64,000 nucleotides of DNA from Vicugna pacos (Eukaryota > Chordata > Mammalia > Artiodactyla > Camelidae): assembly GCF_048564905.1 (NCBI RefSeq), contig NC_133005.1, forward strand, positions 26,219,501 through 26,283,500. The letters are read 5' to 3'. The notes under the pieces are model-generated. The model saw nothing but the letters and a program-made list of their open reading frames with translations. It was not told the DNA's origin and did no database searches. The position numbers were made by a program, and so were the translations under genes. Position 1 is the first letter of the stretch. Every line of letters begins with the position of its first letter. Of this stretch, positions 49,901 through 58,236 are shown piece by piece.

Positions 49901-52900
49901 TTTAAAGAAATAAAAGAAAGGTTGGAATACATGAGTAAGTAGCAAGAAATTATAAAAGTGATCAAGCCTATTTATAAATTAAATATATAATAATTTATAC
50001 ATTTCTAAAAATTAATTATATAATAATTTCTAAAAATTAAATATATAATAATTAAATTTTTTTAAATTTAAAATTATATAGATAGATTTAACAGCAGATA
50101 AGATATACCTGAAGAGAGGATTTGTGGGCTTGAAGACAAGCTCAAAAAAATTATTCAAAATGAAACACAGAGAGACAAAATGCTTTAAAAAAAATACAGA
50201 AGGGACTTGGAAGATACAGTAAGAAGGTATTATACATTTCTAATTGGAGTTCTAAAAACAGAAGAGGGAAAAATGGGGGACAGGCAATATTTAAAGAGAA
50301 AATAGTCCAGAATTTTCTAAAACTAATGAATATACCAAATCTTAGATCCAGGAATCCCAAGCAAAATAATAAAGAGAAATCCACATTTATGTATATAAAA
50401 TGATAAAAATGCAGACCACCACAGGCAAAAAAGCAGTCAGAGTCCATGTAATAGTGACTGTTAAAGCTGAGTGATGGGTACACCCAGTTCATTATACTGT
50501 TTTATCTAGTTTTTTGTATTTTTGAAATTTTCCAAACTTCAAAAAGTTTCCAAAACTTTAAAAAGTTTTTAAAAAGAGGGGGCAGTCAGAGTGAAAAGAA
50601 AAAAAAAACAAATTATCTACAAAGAAATAACAATTGGACAGATTACTTCTCAACAATGACAATAAGACCAGAAAACAATAGAAAAATTTCTTCAACATAC
50701 TAGGACCAAAAAACCATCCACTGGGAGGTGGGAAGGCACTGGGATTTCAAAACGTAGAATAGATAAACAAGATTGTACTGTGTAGCACAGGGAAATATAT
50801 ACAGGATCTTGTGGTGCTCACAGCGAAAAAGAATGTGACAATGAATGTACATATATTCGTGTATAACTGAAAAATTGTGCTCTACACTGGAACTTGACAA
50901 AACATTGTAAAATGACTATAACTCAACAAAAAATGTTTATATATAAAAAAAATCATCCGCCAGGAGCCATATGCCCTGCAAAAATATCCCCAGAGACCAA
51001 ACAAAAGCAATGAGATAAAGACATTTTCATACAAACAAAGCTAGGAAAGTTTGCCAAGAACACACCTGCACTAAAGGACATTCTAAAGGAAATACTTCAG
51101 GTGGAAGGAAGGGGATCACAGGTATAAGGTCTGAGACACAAGAAGAAAAGATGGTCCAAAAAGTGGTAAATATATGAGTAAATCTAAAACTTCAACTATA
51201 CAGATCAACAATAATGTATGGATGGCTTAAAACAAATAATTAAAATATGTAGCTATAGCATACAGGTAAGGGTATCCTCAGAGCCAGGTTTTGTACTATT
51301 CAGGAGGAGGATAATTTTTCATTAATTTTAAACTTCGTTACGCTTGTTGAATTTTCTAGGAGAACTATTTAATCAGCTAGATACTGTGTGTAATTTCTAA
51401 GTTAGTAAGAGGAAAATGGAATAAGAGAATATGGAGTCAATCTAAAGAAGGCATAAAAAAGAGAAAAAGGACCTAGAGGAGATCAGACAAACAGCACAAA
51501 GTAGTACCATAGAAATGAATGCAAATACATCAATAATTTCACTAAATGTAAATGGATTAAATGCTTCAATTAAAAGAGAATTATCAGAATGGATAAACAA
51601 AATATAGTATGTAAATTACAAAAGATACATTTAATCATAAACATACAGGAAGACTGAAAATAAAAGAGAAGTAAAAGACACTCTGGGCGAATGTCAACCA
51701 AAAGAAAGCTGATATATATTCATATTAGAAGCAAAGGTATAAAGACAACCTTAATTTATAGACGAGAAATCAGGCTCAGAAGTTCTCTGACACAGCAATG
51801 AGCATGGCCTCAAACTCTGGTCTGATTCCTAAACCAGGATTTCATACTGCTGTCCCTCTGCTCCCTAGTCTTTTTTATTATTTTTATTATTATTTGTCAC
51901 ATAACAGTAATAGAATCATTGCAAATAACATACAAAATAAAGATGATCAAAATAAGGAGAAAAAAATGTAACTCTGCCATCCAGAGGTAACAGCTGTTAA
52001 GTCACTGGTGGTCTAGAAGCTCACTGAAAATAAGAGTTGTGCTAGCTTTGTAAGAATCATTGGGGATCTGCTAAAATACTGGTCCTAGACCCAACCCAGA
52101 GATCCCAATTCATTGGATTTAGAGTGGAGTCTAGACATGTGAACTTTTTAAAAGGTCCCAAGTAGTTCCGATGCGCAGCCAGGTTTGGAAATTAACACTG
52201 TAGACTTGCACTGTGTAAAACAGTAATACAGTAATCATTAACCACTTGTCACTATTTAAAATTAAATTCATTAAAATAAAATGAAATGAAAAATTCAGCT
52301 CTTCAGTTACAGGAGACATATTTCAAATGTTCAATAGCCACATGTGGCTAGTGGCTACTGTACTGGACAACACAGATATAAAACATTTCCACCATCAGCG
52401 CAGAAAGTCCTATCAGCAGTAAGCTCCAAGAAGGCAAGAATTACCTCTTTCTTGCTCGTGGCTGAATGCCTAATACCAAATATATGTTAAATACGTGAGT
52501 AATTTTGGCAAATTTCTCTTCAATCTTTTCTCTGTCCCCTGCTCACTTTCATGTCTGAAACAGATGAGCGATCCCAAGACCTCCCACTCCACCTTTCAGG
52601 AGGGAAGAAGAGCCCTGTCAGTCTGGTTTGAGCCAAGTGCCCTGGTAGGGCTGGCCCTTAAGATCCTATTTACCATCTCTTGGCTTACACAGAAGCCAAA
52701 ATTCCACATTCTCCTTTCTTCCAAGGGCCGTAGAAGGCAGTCCTCACCTCGGATGTTGGTTTCAAACACAGAGGCGTTCACATCAATATCAAAGTCCACG
52801 TTGTCCTGGAGCACTTCAACCACTCTTTGGAATTCTGAGACATTCCCCAAAATCTGGAGGAAAGAGAAACCTGACAGTGAGGCTCTCAGGCTTGTAGACA

Positions 52901-55900
52901 TTGAAGATGCCAGATTCAGACTCTAGGACCCTATCTCATGTGACTCTCACTTATTTAACATAAGATTTGCAGTTTCTGTTCTAGGACTAATGATAATAGG
53001 AGAAAACACTGAGAGTTAGTAATCATTCAGATTCAATAACAAGAGACTGGTTAAGGAAATTCTTCGGTACCAATTTAAGAATCCTTATGGACTTATATAA
53101 ATGGAAATAATATAAGGAGCGTAGACCACATAAGGAAATCTTAGTTTGACATTTTCAGTGGGTATCTGTTGTTTTTAATCTTGTCACATTCATCCTTGTG
53201 GAAAATACTACAGGTTGGTTGGACCAATACTGATTTACAAATCCTTCTCAGAAGGTAGCTTGTAGCTTCCAGCCATCAAGACTAGAAATCCAGATACTTG
53301 TTTTCTCAGCCTTCTTTGTTGCTAGAGGTGATTGTATAACCAGCAAATTCTGAGCCTTGAGAAGTCTACTGGGGGCACTTCTCAGAAAGCTTCTGTTTCC
53401 CTAATAAAAAGGGACAAGGCACAGCTGGCATGGCTTTTACTCTTGGACCATGAGGTACAAGCATGAGAATGAAAGTCAATATACTAGTGATGGTAGAATG
53501 GAAGGATACAAAGAGCTTGGGTCCCTGATGGCACAGTTGAGCAGCTGACCCAGTGCTAAAGATTACCTTCCAATTCTCTTTTACTTGAGAAAATTACTTT
53601 TTGTTTAAACCATGAGCCAAATGCAATCCTAATACCTTTTATTCTGACAATAGTGCCCTTACTTTTCCTTGAGGAATCACCCTTCTTCTACAGTTACTCT
53701 TGGAATGAGAAGAAGCTGACTCTATCCCTTCAGCTCCAAGTATGGGCATTTCACCTGGACCAGCCAGCATTCTATATCCCTTGGCCACGTGATGGGTTCA
53801 GGGATAGATGTGTGACCCAAGCCAGACCAATAAGACTCAGTCCCTGGAATTAATAGAAAAGGACTAATCCTCTCCACACACAGGTTACTAAGTAAGTGGA
53901 ATGTAAGTCTGGAGTTACTGTTGACTACCCTGCCAGCTTACAGAGAGCCTGAGAATACAGCCAGCAAAGAAGGCAGAAATAAGAGACAGAAAAAGAGATT
54001 CCTAATGACACTGTTTATCTGGAACCAGCTAGGACTCAGGCCAGTCTTTATCTAGACTTTTTAGTTATCTGACTCAGTAAATTTTCTTCCTGTCTAAATC
54101 AGTTTGATTTGAGTCTCTGTCACTTGCAACCAAAATAATCCTATCTCAGCATTCAAGGACCTCTGATTTAGACCCAATCTATCATTCTGACCACCTTTCT
54201 CATTGTTCAACTACCCTAGTCTCATTCAATTCAGCAAAACTGGACCTGTTATTCCCTGATGTTCTGCCTTCAGGTGTGCTGTTCCTTCTACCAGAAATCA
54301 CACCTTGTATCTTCCCATTTCCAAAACCAACCTATTGTCTGAATGTCACCTTCTCTAGGAAGCCTTTGATTCCTCCAGCTGAAATTGACCTCCTCTTCCT
54401 TTCAAAGACTCCAGTAAGTTTATCCCCACAACTCTTAGGGCATCTATTTCTTACCACATGTCAAGAATCTCTGCATGCAGGAGCCTCACTCACTCCGGCA
54501 TTCCCCCAGAGTGCTGAGTGCAGTCCATGAAGCAATTACTCACAAAATGTTTGCTGAATGATTATATGAATCTTTCTCCACATTGCAGCCAGAGATCTTC
54601 TCAAAACAGAAATCTCATCATTTCCTGACCTCTACTTGAGTAATCCCAGTGGCCTTCCATTGCCCTCAAATTAATGATCCAAATCCTTCACATAGTGAAC
54701 AAAGACTTGCATCATCTGATCCCTCTCTATCCCTCCAGCTCCACTTTGCTTCTTCCTTTTCCTTCTCCACATTCCAGCCAAACTGGCCTTCCTTTAACTC
54801 ACTGCACTTGCCACACTCTCTCCTGCCACAAGGACTTTGCACACACAGGCTGTTCCCTCTGCCTGGCCACTTTTTCCACCGCTGCTTCCTAAGTCAACAC
54901 TCACTTCTCCTTCAGATCCCAACTTAAGTATCATTTCACTACTTTAGGAAAGTCTTTCCTGACCTCCTCACTCTAGGTCGGTTCACAGAACCATGTTCCT
55001 TTCTGACACGGCACTCACCTCAATCTGTAATTATATATTCTTTAGGGTCATTCTTTGTTGCCCTCACTTAAATCATAAACTCCAGGAAAGCAGGGACCAT
55101 GTCTGCTTAAACTCACCATTATAACTCCAGAGCTTAGCCCTGTGCTTGGTACACAGTTGGCCCTCAACAATAAATAAATATTTGATGGATAGATAACATA
55201 CAAATTAAGCCTAAAAAAAAGCAGCTAAATTATATCTATAGAGTGATCACAAAACTATCATGTAAATACTATAAAAATGAGTAGGGGTGACAGAGAACCA
55301 GAAATAGTGAAATAGGGGGAAAGGTATGAAAATCTTTCTTGTGGTCTTTTTAAGGATGATGGTTAAAGCTTGGAATCATACAGAACTGGGTTCAAGTCCT
55401 AGCCCTGCCGTTTAATAACTGTGCACCCCAGCCAAACCATTCCCCTTTTCTATAGCATCAGATTTCTCAGCTGCAAAAAGAGATAAGGTACTTATCTCAT
55501 GGGGTTGTTGGAAGCAATAAACAAGATAACACATGTAAAGTGCTTAGCACAAGCCCTACATGTAACACACTAACTGGTTACTGTCAGCATTTTTATTACT
55601 GAATGTGACCATTAGAATGTAAGACTCTGAAAACAAAGACGGTATCAAAGCTTCTGTATCCCCCACAGAGTTATACAGGCTCATCACAGTTCTGTGTTTA
55701 TAACAGGTCCTCTAGAAACATTTGCTGCATAAATGAATCTGAATAAGTTGGAATTCATCATTTTCCTCTAGCTGGGCATCCAGAACCCGATGGTTCTAGA
55801 ATCATAAGATGAAAAATAATAGGGCTAGGTGAAGAACTCATTTTTCACCCACAGTCAAGCTGCCAAAAGAGGAAGGATGTTGGTTATGCAATGTTGGAGA

Positions 55901-58221
55901 AAAAAGGAATAGACGAGACACTTACCAGCAAGGTGTCCAGAGCATCAATTAGAGTCAAGGAAAAACTGTGAAAGGACAAAAAAATCCCAGCTGCTTAGTA
56001 AGAAAATCAAACATCAAAAACTAAGGCTGCCCCAGATCAGACACTCCAAAAACTAACAAGAAAGGCACAGCAATATCTCTGCCAGTCCTACTGGCAGTCA
56101 CAACAGAGAAGCCAGTGAAAATTGCTGGGAAACTCTGACCCATTTAAGGCACCTGGGAGGTGGGCTGCTGTGGCTGACTGTAGTTGAATATATCACCTAC
56201 CTTCTCTGGCATTCTCCTCTGCCATAGGGAGGCACTATAAGATTGTACCTCAGAGCACAGGAATTTCCACATGTAGGAATTTATCTCACAGTGTGCAGAA
56301 CTGTATGCTTGAGAACGCTCATGGCAATATTGTATTTAGAACAGCAAAAAGCCAGAAATAACCCAAATGTACTCCAGTTGAAGAGTGATTAACTAAACTG
56401 TAATACATTCAAACAGTGCAAAACAATGAGGTTGTCAAAAAGGTTGTTATCAAGAGTTCTGTGTGCTAATGTGAAGATACTTAAATTACACAATTAAATG
56501 AAAATGACAAGGTACAGAAGAGGCTGTGTCATATGTTTCTAATGGTATCTTCAAAAAGAGACATAGACAGAAAGCAGATTAGTAGTTTTTTGGCTCAGTG
56601 GTGGCGGAGGAATTAACTATAAAGAGCCACAAGGGAACTTTTTAGGGTTACAGAAATGTTCTCTACCTTGACTGTGACAGTGGTTACTATACACTTTAAA
56701 TGGGTGCATTTTATGTAAGTTACACCTTTAAGAAGTTAACTTAAAAACACACACATATACATACCTATATGATCATATAAACCAAAAGTATTTCTGGAAG
56801 GATATACAAGAAAGTTAACAGGAGTTGGAGTTCTAGGGCATGAGAGATATTTATTTTTTTTATTATATGACATTCACTGCTTGAATTTGCCATTTGCTTG
56901 TATTACTTTTTTCAACTAAAAAACCAAAAGCCAGCACAAATTTTGTCTAGTTTACTTCTCTAGTCCTTAACATATTCATTTGTAAAACAGAAATAACAGC
57001 ACTTAACTCCTGGGGGTGCTAATTAAATGAGATGACACGAGTAAAATGGTTAGCACAGTGTTTAATCAATGTCATCTTCAGCTAAATGCAGATTCCTCCC
57101 TCACTCAGCAAGGAATAAGACAGAGCATCCTATCTCTCACATATTTTTATTCTAGTGGAAGTAAGAAAGACAAACTAACAGACAAGTGAAATGATAGTAT
57201 CAGAGAGTGAGAAGTGCCAGGAATAAAACAGGTCATTTGTGAGAGTGACCTGTTGGGGTTGGATAGTTAGGGGAACTGATGCTGAGGTGACATTTTGAGC
57301 TGAGATCTCAAGAAGCAGTCAGGGATGTGAGGGGGAAGTGTGTTTCAGTTACACTAACAAAGGCTCTGAAGTTTCCTGTTTGGGAGAGTTACATCCCCTC
57401 CTGGGCCTGTTTGCCCACTTATAACATGAAGGGGTTGGGTCTTCTGACTTCTTGAAGCCCTTCCACATATCCTAGACTCCAAGGATTTGCCCAGATCCCA
57501 ACAGCTGATGCTTGTTACTGTTACGGCGGAAGCCCAGAGGTCCAGCCCACCAGGCTACCCCAGGCTTTTTCCACGATGGGATCCAACTTTCCAGGAGGCT
57601 GGGTGGATCCTGGTGTTGCTAGCCTGAATTGGAAAGAACGCGATCTCACCCTGGCTATGAGCTTTTCCGGAAACGGTAAGGAGACCATGAAGCCATCAAC
57701 CCCAGCAGACCCGCCCGCCTAGGACCGGACGGCCAGATCAAGGCCACCCCCTTGTTCCTCCCCTTGCACTACCTGCCCCAGGTATCGTGCCCGTCACAGG
57801 TGAGAGGTCGCAGTTCGTCGTAGGGAAAGGCATTCTCCAGGTAGCTGTCGTAGGCGTGGTAGAACATGGCTTTAACTCGCTCCCTGGGGCGGAGTACGAG
57901 AAATAAGGCAGGGACCACCAAACGAAACGAGACAGGAGAAAAGAAAAAAAAATTAGGCGGAAAATGGCAATCAGCACCTGATTTCTGCCGGGAGCCCAGT
58001 GGCGGGGTCCAAACAGGTCAGGATGGGGGTCCTGGGATGGAAGGAAAGGGAAGGGACCGGGTCTGCGCTTCCCATTCCCCAACTACGGGAAGTTGGGAGC
58101 CTGGCCCCCTTCACCTGTAGTGGGCGGGGTCGGGCGCGGTGCCATCGGGGCCCGGTGCACCATGGTGCGGGGGCAGCAGCACGCACAGGAGGCCAAACGG
58201 GACGAGCAGCCGGAAAGGCAT
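31406..58221 (-). CDS. EDEM2: EDEM2, ER degradation-enhancing alpha-mannosidase-like protein 2, complete gene
   Basis: EDEM2 is an ER-lumen GH47 mannosidase that, with the oxidoreductase TXNDC11, removes the first mannose (Man9 to Man8B) from misfolded glycoproteins and so commits them to ER-associated degradation (family knowledge). Eleven coding exons join in frame with GT/AG junctions: 58221-58115, 57883-57773, 55965-55926, 52853-52748, 48575-48450, 45900-45689, 43510-43369, 42098-41974, 37246-37102, 34123-34002 and 31903-31406. They total 1734 bp, 577 residues; human is 578. Residues 1-21 are a hydrophobic signal peptide. The GH47 domain holds the catalytic acid Glu117 (VFETNI), Cys65 and Cys408, and sequons at about N90, N112, N289 and N450. 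The C-terminal SCPSQPF keeps the Cys that pairs with TXNDC11 (Cys558 in human). No stops or shifts are seen. The promoter is a CpG island; family members are UPR-induced, but I see no consensus ERSE. Confidence 0.96.
32045..32545 (+). mobile_element. L2 (EDEM2 intron 10)
   Basis: TCATCTCTCACCTGGGTTAT, then AACTGGGCTTCCTGCTTCCA and CTTCAAGTCTTCGCTCAAAT. Confidence 0.85.
32545..33175. other. EDEM2 intron 10 stretch, nothing recognised
   Basis: A weak antisense L1-like piece may occur at 32555-32600. Otherwise unique-looking. Confidence 0.4.
33180..33625 (+). mobile_element. L2 (EDEM2 intron 10)
   Basis: CAATCCATTCTCCACAGAGC, then AGCAAGAGTGATCTTTCCAA and CACTGGCCTTCTTTCTGTCT, with a 3' end at AAAGACACTCAGTAAATATC. 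Confidence 0.88.
33775..33930 (+). mobile_element. MIR (EDEM2 intron 10)
   Basis: GGCATGGAGTCAAGTCCCCG, then AATCCTAGCTCCACCTCTAC and CTCCCCATCTACAAAATGAA. Confidence 0.75.
34002..34123 (-). CDS. EDEM2: EDEM2 exon 10 (residues 372-412)
   Basis: Encodes [20 protein letters not shown], then [20 protein letters not shown] and T. The Cys of VECGFAT corresponds to human Cys408. Acceptor TTTGCAG, donor GTAAGT. Confidence 0.96.
34130..34700. other. EDEM2 intron 9 stretch, nothing recognised
   Basis: Unique-looking sequence without gene or clear repeat text. Confidence 0.4.
34723..34832 (+). mobile_element. Camelid tRNA-Ala SINE, copy B (EDEM2 intron 9)
   Basis: GGGGGTTATAGCTCAGTGGT and GGTCCTGAGTTCAATCCTCA give A and B box regions; the tail is A/T rich. 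The anticodon position reads GGC in place of AGC. Flanked by 15-bp repeats, 34708-34722 and 34833-34847, one mismatch. Confidence 0.9.
34850..36070. other. EDEM2 intron 9 stretch, nothing recognised
   Basis: A T/C-rich segment at 35085-35300; no gene or clear repeat family seen. Confidence 0.4.
36085..36225 (+). mobile_element. Camelid tRNA-Ala SINE, copy C (EDEM2 intron 9)
   Basis: GGGGAGGGTATAGCTCAAGT, then CTTAGCATACACAAGG and GGTTCAATTCCCAGTACC, with the full tail TTAATTACCTACCC and a poly(A) of about 19. It landed next to an existing A-run. The D loop has an extra base, so it is not a functional tRNA. Confidence 0.92.
36815..36915 (+). mobile_element. MIR fragment (EDEM2 intron 9)
   Basis: GTACTGGGTTCCAGTCCCAG, then CTCCTACACTTAACAGCTGG. 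Confidence 0.6.
37102..37246 (-). CDS. EDEM2: EDEM2 exon 9 (residues 324-371)
   Basis: Encodes [20 protein letters not shown], then [20 protein letters not shown] and REGYPLRP. Acceptor CTTTTCCAG, donor GTAAGC. Confidence 0.96.
37335..37555 (+). mobile_element. MIR (EDEM2 intron 8)
   Basis: AGGCTTTGGAGCCAAAAAGA, then CCGTTTACTCACTGTGCAGC and a GTGCTTGGTCAATGCTGGCT end. Confidence 0.65.
37560..38060 (-). mobile_element. L1M 3' region, inverted (EDEM2 intron 8)
   Basis: GTATTCTATTGCTTGGACCA, then CCAATCTTTTGCTATTTGCT and GATGAATTTCCAGAATTAGG. Confidence 0.65.
38065..38940 (+). mobile_element. L2, long copy (EDEM2 intron 8)
   Basis: CTTCAGTGGCTTTCCATGGG, then CAAGGCCCTGTGCAATCTGA and CATGAGGGCAGGGCCTGGAA, ending GTTTGTTGAGTAAATGAA. 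Confidence 0.85.
38940..39060 (+). mobile_element. MIR fragment (EDEM2 intron 8)
   Basis: ATAAGCCTCTTTTCTTCGTC, then GATGATTCTGTGTAAAATGC and CTGGCACAGAAATCACT. Confidence 0.6.
39195..39605 (+). mobile_element. L1M 3' end (EDEM2 intron 8)
   Basis: AAAGGAATATTATTCAGCCT, then GTGGTTGTCAGGGGCTGGGG and TGAACTGTACACTTAAAACG to a short A-rich tail. Confidence 0.8.
39620..39885 (-). mobile_element. L1M fragment, inverted (EDEM2 intron 8)
   Basis: GGTATTTGGACCATTTCTAG, then TGGGTTGTACAATCAGGTTT. Confidence 0.5.
39890..41000. other. EDEM2 intron 8 stretch, nothing recognised
   Basis: AT-rich, with no clear repeat family or frame; possibly very old decayed repeats. Confidence 0.4.
41005..41510 (+). 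mobile_element. L1M 3'-end fragments (EDEM2 intron 8)
   Basis: GTATACAATGGGGAACTAGT, an inserted L1 tail (GACATTGTGCTGTACACCAG, 41200-41270), then TGGAAAGATACACAAAAACT. An (AT)n run lies at about 41312-41325. Confidence 0.6.
41974..42098 (-). CDS. EDEM2: EDEM2 exon 8 (residues 282-323)
   Basis: Encodes [20 protein letters not shown], then [20 protein letters not shown] and Q. NYT is the third glycosylation sequon (about N289). Acceptor CACTGCAG, donor GTAGGA. Confidence 0.96.
42235..42395 (+). mobile_element. MIR (EDEM2 intron 7)
   Basis: GCACAGGTTCTGGTGTCAGA, then AATTCCAGCTCCAGCTTTTA and CTCATGGGATTGTTCAGTC. Confidence 0.88.
42395..42630. mobile_element. Two L2 3'-end pieces in opposite orientation (EDEM2 intron 7)
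   Basis: 42395-42505 is antisense (GCACCTATTAGGTGCCAGGC; CCACTCTAGTGGGAACTT). 42515-42630 is sense (GAGAGCTAGGACTTTATTTT to CAATAAATATCTGAATGA). Confidence 0.7.
42660..42785 (+). mobile_element. MIR 3' fragment (EDEM2 intron 7)
   Basis: TGTTGTAGGAATTAATGAAA, then GTTCAGTGCTTGGCACAGCC. Confidence 0.65.
42840..43140 (-). mobile_element. L2 fragment, inverted (EDEM2 intron 7)
   Basis: TTTAAGCTGAACCTTGAAGG, then AAGGTGTTCTAGGCAAAGGA. Confidence 0.7.
43369..43510 (-). CDS. EDEM2: EDEM2 exon 7 (residues 235-281)
   Basis: Encodes [20 protein letters not shown], then [20 protein letters not shown] and KLMAMFL. Acceptor CTCTCCCAG, donor GTAAAA. Confidence 0.96.
43890..44100 (+). mobile_element. L1M 3'-end fragment (EDEM2 intron 6)
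   Basis: GCTGGAAGGACACCTAAGAA, then GGGACTGGGAAGCTGGGGGA. Confidence 0.6.
44100..44860. other. EDEM2 intron 6 stretch, nothing recognised
   Basis: Unique-looking sequence with moderate GC; no coding similarity seen. Confidence 0.4.
44865..44980 (-). mobile_element. MIR fragment (EDEM2 intron 6)
   Basis: GAAAGGTTGAGTGACTTGCC, then CAGGGCTCAAATCCAGTTCT. Confidence 0.7.
44985..45685. other. EDEM2 intron 6 stretch, nothing recognised
   Basis: No gene or clear repeat family seen up to the exon 6 boundary. Confidence 0.4.
45689..45900 (-). CDS. EDEM2: EDEM2 exon 6 (residues 164-234)
   Basis: Encodes [20 protein letters not shown], then [20 protein letters not shown], and ends WESRSDIGL. It is the most conserved GH47 core segment in the window. 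Acceptor TTCAG, donor GTGAGT. Confidence 0.96.
46310..46705 (+). mobile_element. 5'-truncated L1 3' end (EDEM2 intron 5)
   Basis: AAGTGAAGTAAGCCAGAAAG, a (CAAAAA)n-like run at 46385-46420, TAGCACAGGGAAATATACAC and a tail of CAATAAAAAATGTTAAAAAA. It looks fairly young. No clear target duplication found. Confidence 0.85.
46740..46845 (-). mobile_element. Camelid tRNA-Ala SINE, copy D (EDEM2 intron 5)
   Basis: Antisense head: GAGATTGAACCCAGGACCTC, then CTCTACCACTGAGCTATACC. It lies 35 bp behind the L1 tail. No target duplication found. Confidence 0.88.
47005..47105 (-). mobile_element. MIR remnant (EDEM2 intron 5)
   Basis: CTCAGTTTACAGGTAGGAAA, then AAAGGTCACACAGAGAGAGC. Confidence 0.5.
47105..47985. 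other. EDEM2 intron 5 stretch, nothing recognised
   Basis: Unique-looking DNA. Open frames of 60-160 codons here have no protein similarity I recognise. Confidence 0.4.
47990..48088 (-). mobile_element. MIR remnant (EDEM2 intron 5)
   Basis: TTGATAGACAGGGAAACTGA, then TTGGTCAAAATATTGGCTGG. Confidence 0.55.
48089..48172 (+). repeat. Short direct duplication, copy 1 (EDEM2 intron 5)
   Basis: An 84-bp block that recurs at 49574-49658 with about three changes (one of them a 1-bp insertion). It lies 278 bp past the exon 5 donor. Confidence 0.92.
48450..48575 (-). CDS. EDEM2: EDEM2 exon 5 (residues 122-163)
   Basis: Encodes [16 protein letters not shown] then [20 protein letters not shown] and ARKLLP. 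At 126 bp with phase 1 at both ends, skipping it would keep the frame and remove 42 residues of the mannosidase domain. A direct duplication flanks it (see findings). Confidence 0.96.
48775..48930 (-). mobile_element. MIR (EDEM2 intron 4)
   Basis: GACGAAGATGCTGAGGTTCA, then GTTGACTGACTTGCTCTGGA and GTCTGTCTGACTCCACTACA. Confidence 0.75.
48930..49290. other. EDEM2 intron 4 stretch, nothing recognised
   Basis: No gene or clear repeat family seen. Confidence 0.4.
49295..49385 (+). mobile_element. Very short L1 3' end (EDEM2 intron 4)
   Basis: TGAAAAATTGTGCTCTACAC to CTCAATAAAAAAAAAGTTAA: only the last 90 bp of the L1 family seen at 46.6 kb. Confidence 0.85.
49574..49658 (+). repeat. Short direct duplication, copy 2 (EDEM2 intron 4)
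   Basis: The partner of 48089-48172, about 96% identical, 1 kb upstream of exon 5. The flanks do not match. Confidence 0.92.
49665..51760 (+). mobile_element. L1M/HAL1-type element, 5' part and ORF1 region (EDEM2 intron 4)
   Basis: GGCCTCAAAGAACCCCACAG, AATGAAACACAGAGAGACAA, CTAATTGGAGTTCTAAAAAC, then AGAACACACCTGCACTAAAG (ORF1 end) and early ORF2 text (CACTAAATGTAAATGGATTA). Heavily broken and interrupted by the younger L1 at 50720. Confidence 0.75.
50720..50947 (+). mobile_element. Younger L1 3' end nested in L1M (EDEM2 intron 4)
   Basis: GGGATTTCAAAACGTAGAAT to GACTATAACTCAACAAAAAA. It is flanked by an imperfect repeat AAAAAyCATCC at 50709-50719 and about 50948-50958. Confidence 0.8.
52005..52200 (+). 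mobile_element. MER5A-like hAT transposon (EDEM2 intron 4)
   Basis: AAGAATCATTGGGGATCTGC, then CCCAGAGATCCCAATTCATT and GCAGCCAGGTTTGGAAATTA. Confidence 0.7.
52200..52420 (+). mobile_element. hAT-type MER fragment (EDEM2 intron 4)
   Basis: TTCAATAGCCACATGTGGCT, then AGTGGCTACTGTACTGGACA. Related to 29465-29610. Confidence 0.55.
52748..52853 (-). CDS. EDEM2: EDEM2 exon 4 (residues 87-121), catalytic Glu
   Basis: Encodes [16 protein letters not shown] then [25 protein letters not shown] carries the GH47 catalytic acid (Glu117 in human numbering); NVS and NAS are sequons. Acceptor CCTCCAG, donor GTGAGG. Confidence 0.96.
52925..53635. other. EDEM2 intron 3 stretch, nothing recognised
   Basis: No gene or clear repeat family seen. 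Confidence 0.4.
53640..54155 (+). mobile_element. LTR-like fossil, probably ERVL-MaLR (EDEM2 intron 3)
   Basis: TGTGTGACCCAAGCCAGACC and a terminal text GTCTCTGTCACTTGCAACCA are recurrent in old mammalian LTR-type repeats. It looks like a solo LTR with no internal region, broken and old. The family call is tentative. Confidence 0.45.
54165..54565 (+). mobile_element. L2 3' part (EDEM2 intron 3)
   Basis: TTCTGCCTTCAGGTGTGCTG, then GTCACCTTCTCTAGGAAGCC, ending ACAAAATGTTTGCTGAATGA. Confidence 0.8.
54570..55200 (+). mobile_element. L2, well preserved (EDEM2 intron 3)
   Basis: CACATTGCAGCCAGAGATCT, then CCAGTGGCCTTCCATTGCCC, GCACACACAGGCTGTTCCCT, and CAGGAAAGCAGGGACCATGT to CAACAATAAATAAATATTTG. 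Confidence 0.9.
55350..55585 (+). mobile_element. MIR (EDEM2 intron 3)
   Basis: GAACTGGGTTCAAGTCCTAG, then TAATAACTGTGCACCCCAG and CATGTAAAGTGCTTAGCACA. Confidence 0.85.
55590..55745 (+). mobile_element. L2 3' end (EDEM2 intron 3)
   Basis: TAGAATGTAAGACTCTGAAA, then TATCCCCCACAGAGTTATAC and GCATAAATGAATCTGAA. Confidence 0.65.
55926..55965 (-). CDS. EDEM2: EDEM2 exon 3 (40-bp microexon, residues 73-86)
   Basis: Only 40 bp, so it is easily missed. It encodes [13 protein letters not shown] between a TTTCACAG acceptor and a GTAAG donor, and joins exons 2 and 4 in frame. Confidence 0.94.
56270..56930 (+). mobile_element. L1M 3'-end fragments (EDEM2 intron 2)
   Basis: AATAACCCAAATGTACTCCA, GTGGTTACTATACACTTTAA, then GGAAGGATATACAAGAAAGT and TTGCTTGTATTACTTTTTTC. 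At least two tails. Confidence 0.65.
56945..57110 (+). mobile_element. MIR fragment (EDEM2 intron 2)
   Basis: CATTTGTAAAACAGAAATAA, then AATTAAATGAGATGACACGA. Confidence 0.65.
57130..57345 (-). mobile_element. L2, inverted (EDEM2 intron 2)
   Basis: AGAGTGACCTGTTGGGGTTG, then AGGTGACATTTTGAGCTGAG, ATCTCAAGAAGCAGTCAG. Confidence 0.7.
57773..57883 (-). CDS. EDEM2: EDEM2 exon 2 (residues 36-72)
   Basis: Encodes [19 protein letters not shown] followed by [16 protein letters not shown]. It is bounded by a CCCCAG acceptor and a GTAGTG donor. Contains Cys65, known to form a disulfide with Cys408 in the human protein. Confidence 0.95.
58115..58221 (-). CDS. EDEM2: EDEM2 coding exon 1 (residues 1-35, phase 2 end)
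   Basis: Starts [12 protein letters not shown], a signal peptide, and ends PAHY plus two bases of an Arg codon before GTGAAGG. The start codon has a weak context: T at -3 and C at +4. It is chosen because it gives the family N-terminus. Confidence 0.93.
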
Positions 58222-58236
58222 AGAGTTCGTGTACTG